Part shown: positions 10,068-18,958 of the stretch, in pieces
Position numbering within the stretch: position 1 is the first letter of the stretch
Layout of the letters: the number at the start of each line of letters is the position of its first letter
DNA from: Chitinophagales bacterium
GTDB lineage: Bacteria > Bacteroidota > Bacteroidia > Chitinophagales > UBA10324
NCBI GenBank assembly: GCA_025057275.1
Contig: JANWXQ010000094.1
Location: 19,834-83,833 of the forward strand
Direction of reading: 5' to 3'
Length of the DNA stretch: 64,000 bases
Translations under genes and position numbers: made by a program
Notes under the pieces: generated by a model
Told to the model about the DNA's origin: nothing
The model's database searches: none
Seen by the model: only the letters and a program-made list of their open reading frames with translations

Positions 10068-10958
10068 CTAAGCCTCCAGCTCGGCTACGTCAAACTTTTT
10101 GATGTTGATGCTCATGACCGGCACCGGCGACTCGCTGATGATGTTGCGTGCGGAAGAGCCGAACAGCAACTCGCTGAGCGCAGACTCCTGACCGGTAACG
10201 ATAAAGATCATATCGCATTCGGTCTTTTCTGCAAACTCCAGCACCGATTCGCTGGGAGCCTGATGCCGGATGATGTGTGCTTCATACTCGATGCCCAGAT
10301 CCGCCAACTGACGTTCCACTTCATGCACGCGTCGCGTAATATCGCGCACATCTACGACCAGTTCCTCAAAAAAAGCCGTTACGGCAAGTAACTGAATCTT
10401 GGCTCCGAAATACTTTGCCCAGCGAATGGCCACATCAATTTTCTGGGTAGATTCCGGAGTGCTGTCCAGCGGCACCAGCAAACGCCGTACGTCAAACGAT
10501 TTGGGTCGTTGCCGCAGGGTGATGATCGGACAGGGCGCATTCTGAATCGTCCGGTAGGCATTGCTGCCAATCACAAACTTGCCGATGTTGGTAATACCCG
10601 AAACGCCCTGCGTGCCCATAACGATGAGCCGCACCTTTTCTTCGGCAGCCACCCGGTCAATTTCGCTGTGAATTTTTCCAATAGCCACCTGTGAGCGCAG
10701 CCGTACACCCGCCAAATGGGTGTTTTCCTGCTGGATTTCCTGAAACTTTTGTTGGATGCCTTTTTCAATGATTTCGGTAAAGTCAAACCGAAAATCCAGC
10801 CCTGTATTCTGCGGATACGACTCCACCACATGCAGCAACAACAATTCTGCATCTTCGGCCCGGGCCAGATGCGCTGCATAATCCAACGCTGCCAACGACA
10901 AATCAGAAAAATCGGTAGGAACCAATACCTTTTTGACGGAAATAGTCTTTGATGACAT
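10068..10958 (-). CDS. Tandem-domain universal stress protein (UspA family)
   Basis: A 296-residue cytosolic protein made of two UspA domains, each starting with the family's first strand: KKVLVPTDFSDLS (residues 9-21) and RRLLVPLD (about 157-164). The second domain ends with a G-x2-G-like loop and a GSSARNI segment; the first has MGTQGVSG...IGSNAYR, with a loop slightly longer than the usual G-2x-G-9x-G(S/T) nucleotide motif. Such proteins bind ATP or act as stress-responsive regulators; the specific partner is unknown. It diverges from the nucleoside phosphorylase gene, with a good TACCTTTG promoter box between them. Confidence 0.9.
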   Translation of the reverse strand: MSSKTISVKKVLVPTDFSDLSLAALDYAAHLARAEDAELLLLHVVESYPQNTGLDFRFDFTEIIEKGIQQKFQEIQQENTHLAGVRLRSQVAIGKIHSEIDRVAAEEKVRLIVMGTQGVSGITNIGKFVIGSNAYRTIQNAPCPIITLRQRPKSFDVRRLLVPLDSTPESTQKIDVAIRWAKYFGAKIQLLAVTAFFEELVVDVRDITRRVHEVERQLADLGIEYEAHIIRHQAPSESVLEFAEKTECDMIFIVTGQESALSELLFGSSARNIISESPVPVMSINIKKFDVAELEA

Positions 10959-10984
10959 GCTTGAACGCTTCTATTTTTCGGCGA

Positions 10985-10992
10985 CAAAGGTA
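10985..10992 (-). promoter_or_regulatory. -7 promoter box for the universal stress protein gene
   Basis: The minus strand reads TACCTTTG, a perfect TAnnTTTG Bacteroidota -7 element, 26 bases before the start codon at 10958. I see no clear TTTG -33 element at the usual spacing. Confidence 0.6.
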
Positions 10993-11015
10993 CACGTTGA
11001 ACCCGCAACCCGACG

Positions 11016-11885
11016 ATGGAAGCCAGTGAACTTATCGTAACCCCGCGCGGATCGGTTTATCATCTGGATCTGCGTCCCGAAGAGCTGGCTCCGATAGTGA
11101 TTCTGGTGGGCGATCCCGATCGCGTGGCTCTGGTTTCTTCCCGATTTGATAGCGTTGAACTGAAGCGACAGCACCGCGAATTCATTACCCATACCGGCTA
11201 TCTGAGCAACCGGCGTATTTCCGTGCTTTCTACAGGCATCGGCACCGACAATGTAGACATCGTACTCAATGAGCTGGATGCCCTGGTCAATATCGACCTG
11301 CAGCGCCGGCAGGAGCAACCGCAAAAGCATTCGCTGACCCTGGTGCGCATCGGCACTTCCGGATCGCTGCAGCCTGACGTAGCTGTGGATTCGGTTTTGG
11401 TATCGGCCATGGCCGTGGGCATGGACAACCTGATGAACTTTTATCAGTTCGGCAACTCCGATAAAGAAAGACTTGTGCTCAATGCTTTTGTGCAGCACAT
11501 GCACGTAGAGTATCTGCATTTTCTGCCCTACGTTGCCTCTGCCTCTGATTCCCTGCTGCAGTCCCTGGGTTACGGTTTGCCACGTGGCCTTACGCTGACC
11601 TGTCCGGGTTTTTACGGACCTCAGGGTCGTTCCCTGCGCCTGCCTCTGGCTTTACCGCAGTTATTGGAAACCGCATCTGCTTTTGAGCACGATCACCTAC
11701 GGTGTACCAATTTTGAAATGGAAACGGCAGCGCTTTATGCACTGAGTGCTGCCCTTGGCCACCGGGCCATTTCGTTTAATGCCATTGTGGCCAACCGCAT
11801 CCTGCGCCAGTTCAGCGACAACCCCGGAAAAACCGTCGAGCAGGCTATTGAACTGGTGCTGCAGCGCCTGGCTTCCCTGCCTTGA
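11016..11885 (+). CDS. Nucleoside phosphorylase (uridine phosphorylase-like)
   Basis: A 289-residue member of the PNP/UDP family, which splits nucleosides with phosphate to give a base and ribose-1-phosphate for salvage. Family marks are GDPDRV (residues 32-37) in the phosphate-binding loop, STGIGTDNVDIVLNEL, the RIGTSGSLQ motif, and FEMETAALYAL, which holds the ribose-binding Met-Glu pair. The spacing and the TGIG...VLNEL stretch resemble uridine phosphorylase more than trimeric PNP, but substrate choice cannot be read securely. The stop is six bases from the convergent hldD stop, so the gene is monocistronic. Confidence 0.85.
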   Translation: MEASELIVTPRGSVYHLDLRPEELAPIVILVGDPDRVALVSSRFDSVELKRQHREFITHTGYLSNRRISVLSTGIGTDNVDIVLNELDALVNIDLQRRQEQPQKHSLTLVRIGTSGSLQPDVAVDSVLVSAMAVGMDNLMNFYQFGNSDKERLVLNAFVQHMHVEYLHFLPYVASASDSLLQSLGYGLPRGLTLTCPGFYGPQGRSLRLPLALPQLLETASAFEHDHLRCTNFEMETAALYALSAALGHRAISFNAIVANRILRQFSDNPGKTVEQAIELVLQRLASLP

Positions 11886-11890
11886 AGCGC

Positions 11891-12856
11891 TCACCAATAG
11901 CGGTTCTTCAGCAGGTATTCGCCCACATAGTCCGCAATTCCTGCTTCCAGCGAATGAAAAGGCTTGGAATAGCCAAGAGCCAGCAACTTGTCCATCCGGG
12001 CCTCGGTATGATACTGATACCACGGACGAATGTCTTCAGGAATATCCACGAAATCCACGCCCGGCTCCATACCCATGGCCGCAAAGGTGGCAGTGGCCAG
12101 ATCCAGAAAGGTGCGCGCTTTGCCACTGCCCACATTGAAAATGCCCGATGCAGGCTGGTTGCGGTACAACCACCACAGCACATCCACAACATCTTTAACA
12201 TAAACGAAATCGCGCATTTGCATGCCATCGGCATAATCCGGACGGTGGCTGCGGAATAGCGTCATGCGCCGCCGCTTGCGGATTTCGTTAAATCCGTGAA
12301 ACACCACCGAGGCCATGCGCCCCTTGTGGTATTCATTGGGCCCGAACACATTAAAAAATTTTAATCCCCACCAGTGGGGTGGTCGCTCCTGCTGCGTCAG
12401 CACCCATTTGTCAAAAGCATGCTTGGATTTACCGTACGGATTAAGGGGCTTCAGTTGCGGCAGCAGCGATTCGTCGTCATCGTAACCGAGTTCGCCGGCT
12501 CCGTAGGTCGCTGCCGTCGAGGCATACACCAGCGGAATCCGGTACCGCACGCAGCGGTTCCATAATTCCACCGAATACTTCAGGTTCAGCCGGTTGAATA
12601 CGTTGGGGTCCTGTTCCGTGGTATCCGTCCGGGCGCCCAGGTGAAAAATAAACTCTACCGACTCGTACTGCAGATCCAGCCAGCGCAAAAAGGCTTCACG
12701 ATCCTGCAGGTTCAGAAAACGCTTGGTGGCGTAATTGCCCTGCTTGGCCGGCGAAGAAAAATCATCTACCGCCAGAATATGATAAATGCCTTCTGCATTG
12801 AGGCGTGCCAACAGGCCACTGCCGATGAATCCTGCTGCTCCGGTAATGACAATCAT
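11891..12856 (-). CDS. hldD: ADP-L-glycero-D-manno-heptose 6-epimerase
   Basis: HldD inverts C6 of ADP-D-glycero-manno-heptose to give the heptose of the LPS inner core. The 321-residue short-chain dehydrogenase has the NAD(P) loop [10 protein letters not shown] at the N-terminus, the diagnostic GARTDTTE segment, the catalytic Tyr-x3-Lys in NPYGKSKHAFD, and FNVFGPNEYHKG, as in characterised HldD/RfaD. It follows ychF by 15 bases on the same strand, so the two are probably co-transcribed. Other heptose genes (hldE, gmhA, gmhB) are not in the window. Confidence 0.93.
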   Translation of the reverse strand: MIVITGAAGFIGSGLLARLNAEGIYHILAVDDFSSPAKQGNYATKRFLNLQDREAFLRWLDLQYESVEFIFHLGARTDTTEQDPNVFNRLNLKYSVELWNRCVRYRIPLVYASTAATYGAGELGYDDDESLLPQLKPLNPYGKSKHAFDKWVLTQQERPPHWWGLKFFNVFGPNEYHKGRMASVVFHGFNEIRKRRRMTLFRSHRPDYADGMQMRDFVYVKDVVDVLWWLYRNQPASGIFNVGSGKARTFLDLATATFAAMGMEPGVDFVDIPEDIRPWYQYHTEARMDKLLALGYSKPFHSLEAGIADYVGEYLLKNRYW

Positions 12857-12871
12857 GTTGAGGTATGGCTA

Positions 12872-13969
12872 TTAAACATTAAACAGAAAATGAATAACAT
12901 CGCCGTCGTGCACCACGTAATCCCGACCTTCCGTACGGAGTTTGCCCGCCTGCCGGCAGGCGGCTTCCGATCCGCAGGCCACAAAATCGTCGTAAGCGAT
13001 GACTTCAGCACGGATAAATCCTCTTTCAAAGTCGGAATGGATTACCCCACCGGCCCGCTGGGCTGTTGTGCCCTCCGTTACCGTCCAGGCCCTGACTTCT
13101 TTGGGACCGGCGGTAAAAAAGGTTACGTAGCGCAACAGGCGGTATGCTGAACGAATCAGCCGGTGGAGCGCCGGTTCCGTTAATCCGGCTGCCTGAAGAA
13201 ATGCCTGTCGGTCAGCCGCATCGTCCAGCCTTACGATTTCCGCTTCCATAGCCACGCTAAGCACCAGCAGCTCTGACCCTTCGGCTTCCACCAGAGGCTT
13301 CAGGCGTTCCACATAGGCATTGCCTCTGGCTGCATCTTCTTCGGACACATTGCAGACATACAGCACCGGCTTATCGGTCAGCAGATTCAACTCACCGAGG
13401 CGTTGCCGTTGCTCTACGGAAAGCACCAGGCTGCGCACCGGCTGTCCGGCCTGCAAATGCCGTTCACAGGCCAACAACAGTTCGGCCAGTTGCTGATGCT
13501 CGCGGTCACCCAACTGCACGGCACGCTCCAGCCGCTGGCGGCGCCGGCTGACCGTTTCCAGATCGCGCAGCTGCAGCTCCAGATCCACAATTTCTTTGTC
13601 GCGCAGGGGATCCACAGAGCCTCCGACATGCGACACCTGCTCAGCGTCAAAACACCGCAACACGTGAATGAGGGCATGCACGTTGCGGATATGGTCAAGA
13701 AACTGATTACCCAGACCTTCCCCCTGGCTGGCACCTTTTACCAGCCCGGCAATGTCCACCACTTCCAGCGTCGTGGGCGTGCATTGCTTCGGCTTTACCA
13801 GCCGGCACAATTGCCTGAGCCGTTCATCGGGCACTTCTGCAATGCCGTGGTTGGGTTCAATGGTGCAAAACGGAAAGTTGGCCGCAACTGCTCCGGCCTG
13901 GGTCAATGCATTAAACAAGGTGGATTTTCCGACGTTCGGAAGGCCAACAATGCCGCAACGCAATCCCAT
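12872..13969 (-). CDS. ychF: Ribosome-associated OBG-family ATPase YchF
   Basis: YchF (OLA1 in eukaryotes) is a conserved P-loop protein of the Obg class that prefers ATP to GTP and binds ribosomes. The 365-residue sequence has G1 GLPNVGKSTLF at the N-terminus, the G3 DIAGLVKGASQGEGLGNQFL, the non-canonical G4 region (NVSEEDA) typical of the ATPase, and a C-terminal TGS domain with GFIRAEVI and FLFNV at the end. Length and N-terminus match the family exactly. The upstream TATTTTTG box is only 7 bases from the ATG. Downstream hldD probably shares the transcript. Confidence 0.96.
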   Translation of the reverse strand: MGLRCGIVGLPNVGKSTLFNALTQAGAVAANFPFCTIEPNHGIAEVPDERLRQLCRLVKPKQCTPTTLEVVDIAGLVKGASQGEGLGNQFLDHIRNVHALIHVLRCFDAEQVSHVGGSVDPLRDKEIVDLELQLRDLETVSRRRQRLERAVQLGDREHQQLAELLLACERHLQAGQPVRSLVLSVEQRQRLGELNLLTDKPVLYVCNVSEEDAARGNAYVERLKPLVEAEGSELLVLSVAMEAEIVRLDDAADRQAFLQAAGLTEPALHRLIRSAYRLLRYVTFFTAGPKEVRAWTVTEGTTAQRAGGVIHSDFERGFIRAEVIAYDDFVACGSEAACRQAGKLRTEGRDYVVHDGDVIHFLFNV

Positions 13970-13976
13970 GCGGCGG

Positions 13977-13984
13977 CAAAAATA
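13977..13984 (-). promoter_or_regulatory. -7 promoter box for ychF-hldD
   Basis: The minus strand reads TATTTTTG, matching TAnnTTTG. It ends 7 bases before the ychF ATG, so the transcript would have almost no 5' leader. Confidence 0.55.
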
Positions 13985-14014
13985 GGTGCCGGAACCCGCT
14001 GCGCCCTCCGGTGT

Positions 14015-14434
14015 TCACCACCGCAGTTCCTCTTCCCCCTCGGAGTGCTGCGACGAAGGGGGGGGTTCTTCCTCTGATTGGGATCGTTCATCAGGGGCAT
14101 CAGCGTTTCCTCCGGCCGGGCGTTCCTCATCGTTGCTGCCGGCAGCCGGTTCATCGTAGGCATCAAAATCAAAATCCGGCATCAGTTGGGTACGCATGTG
14201 TTCAAACGTTTCATTAAACGTTTGAAGGAATTTTTTCAGATCTTCTTTATACAAAAAAATCTTATATCGTTCATAGGTAGCATCCGGTCGTTTTTTGCTT
14301 TCGGTGATGACCAGAAAATAATCGTTGCTTTTTGCCGGACGAACGTCAAAAAAATATGTCCGGCGCCTGCCTGCCCGAAACCGACGGGTAAAAACGCTTT
14401 CAGCTTTGGAACTGTCCTTTTTGCCCTTTTCCAC
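14015..14434 (-). CDS. PUR-domain (DUF3276) single-stranded nucleic-acid-binding protein
   Basis: A 139-residue protein with a PUR/PurA-like domain in residues about 12-85: FTRRFRAGRRRTYFFDVRPA, then DYFLVITESKKR and RYKIFLYKEDLKKF. This family is near-universal in Bacteroidota and occurs in Borrelia (BpuR), where it binds RNA and DNA. The remaining ~50 residues are a disordered acidic tail rich in Glu, Pro and Ser. The start is GTG at 14434; a TATATTTG box lies 26 bases upstream. It is downstream of the ABC exporter on the same strand but has its own promoter. Confidence 0.85.
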   Translation of the reverse strand: MEKGKKDSSKAESVFTRRFRAGRRRTYFFDVRPAKSNDYFLVITESKKRPDATYERYKIFLYKEDLKKFLQTFNETFEHMRTQLMPDFDFDAYDEPAAGSNDEERPAGGNADAPDERSQSEEEPPPSSQHSEGEEELRW

Positions 14435-14460
14435 TTAGAAAAATTTTAATGATACCTCAG

Positions 14461-14468
14461 CAAATATA
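14461..14468 (-). promoter_or_regulatory. -7 promoter box for the PUR-domain gene
   Basis: The minus strand reads TATATTTG (perfect TAnnTTTG), 26 bases before the GTG start, in the short gap after the ABC transporter stop. Confidence 0.55.
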
Positions 14469-14486
14469 CCAGAATCACTATCCAAT

Positions 14487-16286
14487 TCAAACAGGAACTA
14501 CCCCGGCCTTTTGTTCCATTGCCTGTTTCTGATGTAACAGATAATAAATGCCGCGCCGTTGCAAGAGCGCCTCGTGCGTGCCCTGTTCGGCCAGCCGCCC
14601 CTGGTGGAGCACGAAAATCCGGTCAAAGGCCAGTGTGGTGAAAATGCGGTGGGTCACCACTACGGTGGTTTTGCCGGTAGCATAGCGATGCAGCTGCTCC
14701 AGCAGCCGCGCTTCGGTTTCGGCATCCACCGCAGAGAAACAATCATCCAGCAGCAGCAACTGCGGGTGGGTAATCAGCGTGCGCGCCAGCGCCAAGCGCT
14801 GCTTCTGCCCGCCGGAAAGGGTAAGACCCCGTTCACCGATCTGCGTCTGAAACTGACGCGGCATGTGCATGATGTCTTCCAGGATACTGGCCTGCCGGGC
14901 AGCCTCCTGCACCTGTTGTTCCGTATAGCGATCGGTTCCTGAAAACGCAATGTTGTGGTAGATGGTGTCGGAAAACAATACCACATCCTGAGGCATGTAA
15001 CCGATGTGCCGGCGCAGATGATCCAAGGCATAATCCTGCAGGGGAATGCCATCCAAAAGAATCCGGCCCCGGGTAGGATCATAAAACCGCGGCAACAACT
15101 GAAGCAAGGTGGTTTTGCCGCTGCCGGTAAGGCCCATCAGGGCTACCCGTTCGCCGGGTTCAATGTCCAGGCTGACATCGTGCAACGCTTCAATGCCGCT
15201 GTGCGGATACGTGAACGACACCTGCTCCAACCTCACGGCCCCCGAAATCGGTTTTCGGATGATTCCCCGGTTGCGAACCACAGGCTGCTGCGCCAGAAAT
15301 TCGTTGATGCGCTTTTGTGAAGCCGCCGCGCGCTGCACCAAGGCCATCACCCAACCGACCGAAGCAATCGGCCACGTCAGCATGTTGATATAGATAACAA
15401 ATTCAGCTATGTTTCCGGCTGTTACCGTTCCCTGCATCACCTGCCACCCGCCCACCAGCACGGTCAGCAACGTGCTCAACCCGACCAGAAGCAGGATCAG
15501 CGGATGATACCATGCTTCCACGCGGGCCAGGCTCATCGTGTTCTGACGATAGGCTTCCGCTTCATGCGCAAACCGCTGGCTCATGGCCGGCTGAAGACCC
15601 AGGCCCTGAATGACCCTGATGCCTGCATAACATTCCTGCGCCCAGGTGGTTAACCGGCCCAATTGCTGCTGGATTCGTTCGCTTTTCAGATGAATGATGC
15701 GACTGACCTGATAGATACCTACCCCGAGTACCGGCAACGGCAACAAGGTGTACAGCGTCAGCCGGGCATCTACCTGAATCATGGTGGCCGTTACCAGCAC
15801 AAACAATACCAGCAGGTTGAGCGAATACATCAATGCCGGACCGGTGTACATACGCACACGCGATACGTCTTCCGTCAGCCGCGACATCAGATCCCCCGTG
15901 CTGTGCGTCTTGTAAAATTCCAGGTCGAGACGCTGACTATGGGCATACAATTCGTTCTTCTGATCGTATTCAATGAGCCGCGACATGACAATTAAGGTCT
16001 GCCGCATCAGAAACATAAACAGCCCGCGGCCAATGGCTACCAGCAGCACCAGGGCAGCAAAGCCGATTAACGTCAGGCTCAGACCACCCACAAAAGCCTG
16101 CCGGCTTTCCGCATCGGAGAAATAGCCGGCATAAGCCGAATAGTGAATCACTGCATCAATGGCCTGCCTGACCAGCTGCGGGGCATAAACAGCCAACAGG
16201 TTGGCCAGAATGACAAATGCGGTTCCCCATAGCAATCGCCATCGATAGCGATACAAGTAGGGATTTAATTGCCGCAATTCCTTCAC
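14487..16286 (-). CDS. ABC exporter, fused membrane and ATPase domains (MdlA/YheI-like)
   Basis: A 599-residue half-transporter of the type IV ABC exporter fold: six membrane helices in about residues 15-300, then an ATPase domain with Walker A GLTGSGKTTLL, signature LSGGQKQRLALA and Walker B LLLLDDCFSAVD. The residue after the Walker B Asp is Asp instead of the catalytic Glu, as in the degenerate-site subunit of heterodimeric exporters such as YheI/YheH; no partner gene is adjacent. The GTG at 16286 gives the familiar VKELRQLNPYLYRYRW start; an ATG at 16376 would add 30 residues of unlikely sequence. The substrate (lipid, drug or peptide) is unknown. Confidence 0.85.
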   Translation of the reverse strand: MKELRQLNPYLYRYRWRLLWGTAFVILANLLAVYAPQLVRQAIDAVIHYSAYAGYFSDAESRQAFVGGLSLTLIGFAALVLLVAIGRGLFMFLMRQTLIVMSRLIEYDQKNELYAHSQRLDLEFYKTHSTGDLMSRLTEDVSRVRMYTGPALMYSLNLLVLFVLVTATMIQVDARLTLYTLLPLPVLGVGIYQVSRIIHLKSERIQQQLGRLTTWAQECYAGIRVIQGLGLQPAMSQRFAHEAEAYRQNTMSLARVEAWYHPLILLLVGLSTLLTVLVGGWQVMQGTVTAGNIAEFVIYINMLTWPIASVGWVMALVQRAAASQKRINEFLAQQPVVRNRGIIRKPISGAVRLEQVSFTYPHSGIEALHDVSLDIEPGERVALMGLTGSGKTTLLQLLPRFYDPTRGRILLDGIPLQDYALDHLRRHIGYMPQDVVLFSDTIYHNIAFSGTDRYTEQQVQEAARQASILEDIMHMPRQFQTQIGERGLTLSGGQKQRLALARTLITHPQLLLLDDCFSAVDAETEARLLEQLHRYATGKTTVVVTHRIFTTLAFDRIFVLHQGRLAEQGTHEALLQRRGIYYLLHQKQAMEQKAGVVPV

Positions 16287-16378
16287 CACCCGACGGATTG
16301 AGCCAGCAAGAGCACGAAGTTGACTATTTTGCCCCAAACCCAAGGATGGGCCGGTCTGCTGCCTGCAAAAAATCACCC

Positions 16379-16386
16379 TACCTTTG
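16379..16386 (+). promoter_or_regulatory. -7 promoter box for the amino-acid dehydrogenase gene
   Basis: TACCTTTG on the plus strand, 40 bases before the ATG at 16427. No convincing -33 TTTG is seen. Confidence 0.55.
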
Positions 16387-16426
16387 TCGGGTCTGCATTC
16401 GGTCTTAGACAGAAAAAAACAATGAT

Positions 16427-17530
16427 ATGACTGTTGCCAGCACCCCCGAACTTGACAAGAATGCCACTACGGTCTTCGGCCAGATCAGTTCCATGGATCA
16501 CGAGCAGGTGATGTTCTGCTTTGATCAGCAAACAGGCCTCAAGGCCATTATTGCCATTCACAACACGGTACTGGGTCCGGCTCTGGGGGGCACCCGCTTC
16601 TGGAACTATGCCCATGAAGGAGAAGCGCTCCGCGATGCCCTGCGCCTGTCGCGCGGTATGACCTACAAAGCCTCTATCACTGGTCTTCATCTCGGAGGCG
16701 GAAAAGCCGTCATCATTGGCGATTCCCGAAAAGACAAATCCGAAGCCCTGTTTCGACGCTACGGCCAGTTCGTTAATTCGCTCAACGGCCGCTACATAAC
16801 CGCCGAAGATGTAGGCACCACCTCAGCCGATATGGAGTGGGTGGGGCGTGAATCCAAATTCGTTACCGGCCTTCCCGAGTATCTGGGTGGCGGGGGCGAC
16901 CCCTCCCCCTTTACCGCTTACGGTGTATATCTGGGCATGAAAGCCGCCGCACACGAAGCCTATGGTTCCGACAGCCTCAGCGGAAAAAAAGTTATGGTTC
17001 AGGGAGTCGGTCATGTGGGTGAGTATCTGGTGGAACACCTGCACAAGGAAGGCGCTGTCATTTACATCGCAGACATCTATGAAGACCGCCTTCAGGCCGT
17101 TGCCTCGCGCTTTAAGGTTTTTACTGTTGGCGCCGATGAAGTCTTTTCTGTTCCCGTAAACATTTACGCCCCCTGTGCCCTGGGCGGAACGCTCAACGAA
17201 GAAACCATTCCCAAGCTTCAGTGCGATATTGTGGCCGGAGCAGCCAACAATCAGCTGGAAGATGAAACGGAACACGGACAGATGTTGTCCGATAGCGGTA
17301 TTCTTTACGCTCCCGATTATGTAATCAATGCCGGCGGTCTGATCAATGTGGCTTCGGAATGGGAAGGCTACAGCCGGGAACGTTCTCTGGCCCAATGCGA
17401 GCGCATCTACGACCGTACGCTGGAAATTTTCCGGATGGCGAAAAGCAAAAACATCCCCACTTCTTTAGCTGCCTACCACATTGCCGACGAGCGCATCCGC
17501 AAAATCGCTGCCATCCATGCCCGCCGCTGA
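16427..17530 (+). CDS. Glu/Leu/Phe/Val dehydrogenase, leucine-dehydrogenase type
   Basis: This enzyme reversibly deaminates branched-chain amino acids to 2-oxo acids with NAD. The 367 residues match leucine dehydrogenases in length: LGPALGGTRFW forms the substrate glycine-rich segment, LGGGKAVI contains a conserved catalytic-region Lys, and GVGHVGEYLVEHL is the Rossmann dinucleotide loop. YVINAGGLINVASEW near the C-terminus is also characteristic. Exact preference among Leu, Val and Phe cannot be read. The nusB gene starts 33 bases downstream on the same strand, so the two may share a transcript. Confidence 0.88.
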   Translation: MTVASTPELDKNATTVFGQISSMDHEQVMFCFDQQTGLKAIIAIHNTVLGPALGGTRFWNYAHEGEALRDALRLSRGMTYKASITGLHLGGGKAVIIGDSRKDKSEALFRRYGQFVNSLNGRYITAEDVGTTSADMEWVGRESKFVTGLPEYLGGGGDPSPFTAYGVYLGMKAAAHEAYGSDSLSGKKVMVQGVGHVGEYLVEHLHKEGAVIYIADIYEDRLQAVASRFKVFTVGADEVFSVPVNIYAPCALGGTLNEETIPKLQCDIVAGAANNQLEDETEHGQMLSDSGILYAPDYVINAGGLINVASEWEGYSRERSLAQCERIYDRTLEIFRMAKSKNIPTSLAAYHIADERIRKIAAIHARR

Positions 17531-17563
17531 TGCGGCATTATACTGGCTCTGCTTACCGCCAAC

Positions 17564-18502
17564 ATGATTTCCCGACATCTGGCCCGCATCAAAGTCATGC
17601 AGGTCTTGTATGCATATTCCCAGGACAACGATAAAACGCGAAACCGGTTGGAACGGTATCTGCTGGAAAATCTGAACAAGACCTATCGCTCATTTCTGTA
17701 CAGCCTGTATGTGCTCTGCAAAACCGCCGAATACGTGTTTACCGATGTGCAAATCCGCTCCGGAAAATTTCTTCCTACCGAGGAAGATCAGATCCGTTCC
17801 ACGGCTGTGTTTGACAATCCCATCGTACAGCATCTGGTAAAAACCGAAAAGCTGTATGAAGCCGTGCAGCAAGAAAAGCTGCACCAGCTGGCAGATCCCG
17901 ATCTCTTTCGCCTGTTTTTTCAACAGCTGCGCAAAACAGAGGAGTATCGTGCCTTTGCTCTCAAAACCTACACGCTGCTCAGTGAAGAGCGGGACCTACT
18001 TCTTTTTCTGTATCGCAGCGTCATTAGCGCTTCCGACCTGTTTCAGCAACACATGGAAGACCTGTTCAGCAGCTGGCCTGACGACCGCGAGCTGGTGTTC
18101 AAGGTTATTCTGCATCACCTGTCCACCATCGGTCCTTCCGATCCGCCCGGTATCATCCGCCAGGCGCAGGAACAGCGGGAAGTCAAACAGTTTGCCGTTA
18201 GCCTGTTGCATCAGGTGCTGGACCATTCCCGGGAAACCGAAGAGCTGATTCTTCCCCATCTGGAAAACTGGGATCCGGAACGGGTGGCCCTCCTGGATAT
18301 GCTGCTCATGAAAATGACCCTGACCGAATGGCTTTATTTTCCCGAAATACCCATAAAAGTCAGCTTTGACGAATACATCGAAATCGCCAAAAGCTACAGC
18401 ACCCCGAAAAGCGGTGAATTCATCAATGGCCTGCTGGATGCCCTATTGAAAAAGCTCCGCGACGAGCAACGTATCCATAAATCAGGCCGGGGCACTATGT
18501 AA
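17564..18502 (+). CDS. nusB: Transcription antitermination factor NusB (long Bacteroidota form)
   Basis: NusB binds boxA RNA with ribosomal protein S10 during rRNA antitermination. The protein has 312 residues, about twice the E. coli length, as usual in Bacteroidota. The N-terminus (ISRHLARIKVMQVLYAYSQ) carries the RNA-binding Arg-rich helix motif; the C-terminal NusB core includes LLDMLLMKMTLTEWLYFPEIPIK and VSFDEYIEIAKSYSTPKSGEFINGLLD, split here into short motifs found in the family. A middle helical insertion distinguishes the long form. The ATG at 17564 directly precedes the conserved SRHLAR. Confidence 0.9.
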   Translation: MISRHLARIKVMQVLYAYSQDNDKTRNRLERYLLENLNKTYRSFLYSLYVLCKTAEYVFTDVQIRSGKFLPTEEDQIRSTAVFDNPIVQHLVKTEKLYEAVQQEKLHQLADPDLFRLFFQQLRKTEEYRAFALKTYTLLSEERDLLLFLYRSVISASDLFQQHMEDLFSSWPDDRELVFKVILHHLSTIGPSDPPGIIRQAQEQREVKQFAVSLLHQVLDHSRETEELILPHLENWDPERVALLDMLLMKMTLTEWLYFPEIPIKVSFDEYIEIAKSYSTPKSGEFINGLLDALLKKLRDEQRIHKSGRGTM

Positions 18503-18510
18503 GTGCCTCA

Positions 18511-18542
18511 TTTGCCTGCGCGATTACCGTTTATTAACTTTG
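18511..18542 (+). promoter_or_regulatory. Complete Bacteroidota promoter for rplS
   Basis: TTTG at 18511-18514, a 20-base spacer, then TAACTTTG at 18535-18542, matching the TTTG / TAnnTTTG primary sigma-factor consensus of Bacteroidota. The ATG of rplS is 19 bases downstream. It is the best full promoter I see in the window. Confidence 0.75.
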
Positions 18543-18561
18543 CCCGCCTTTCCGATTTGCC

Positions 18562-18957
18562 ATGAACGCGATCAACTACTTTCACCAGCAGGTAACACCG
18601 GAAAAAAAACTGCCCGACTTCAAGGCTGGAGACAACATCACGGTGCACTACAAAATCATCGAGGGCAATAAGGAACGGATTCAGGCTTTTCGCGGCGAGG
18701 TATTGCAGCGCAGGGGGCGGGGCGCCACCCAAACCTTCACGGTTCGCAAAATCTCCAATGGCGTGGGGGTAGAGCGCATCTTTCCTTTGTATTCCCCCAA
18801 TATTGAAGCTATTGAGGTCAATAAGCGCGGGCGGGTACGTCGGGCCCGACTGTTTTATCTGCGTCAGCGTTCAGGCAAAAAGGCTAAAATCCGCGAAAAG
18901 CGCCTGAATGTGGAAGGAGCAGCTTCGCCCGAAGCCACCCAACCTGCTGCAGGTTGA
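18562..18957 (+). CDS. rplS: 50S ribosomal protein L19
   Basis: L19 sits at the 30S-50S interface of the large subunit. The 131-residue sequence has the family core [49 protein letters not shown] and RRARLFYLR, followed by a short Ala/Pro-rich tail. It stands alone here, not with rpsP, rimM and trmD as in many bacteria. Its stop is one base from the stop of the convergent glycosyltransferase gene. Confidence 0.97.
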   Translation: MNAINYFHQQVTPEKKLPDFKAGDNITVHYKIIEGNKERIQAFRGEVLQRRGRGATQTFTVRKISNGVGVERIFPLYSPNIEAIEVNKRGRVRRARLFYLRQRSGKKAKIREKRLNVEGAASPEATQPAAG

Positions 18958-18958
18958 T

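Noticed and set aside
18943..18957. 15-base palindrome at the rplS stop, considered as a terminator or operator
   Set aside because: The arms meet with a one-base centre, so no RNA hairpin forms easily, and no clear T-tract follows; probably coding coincidence.
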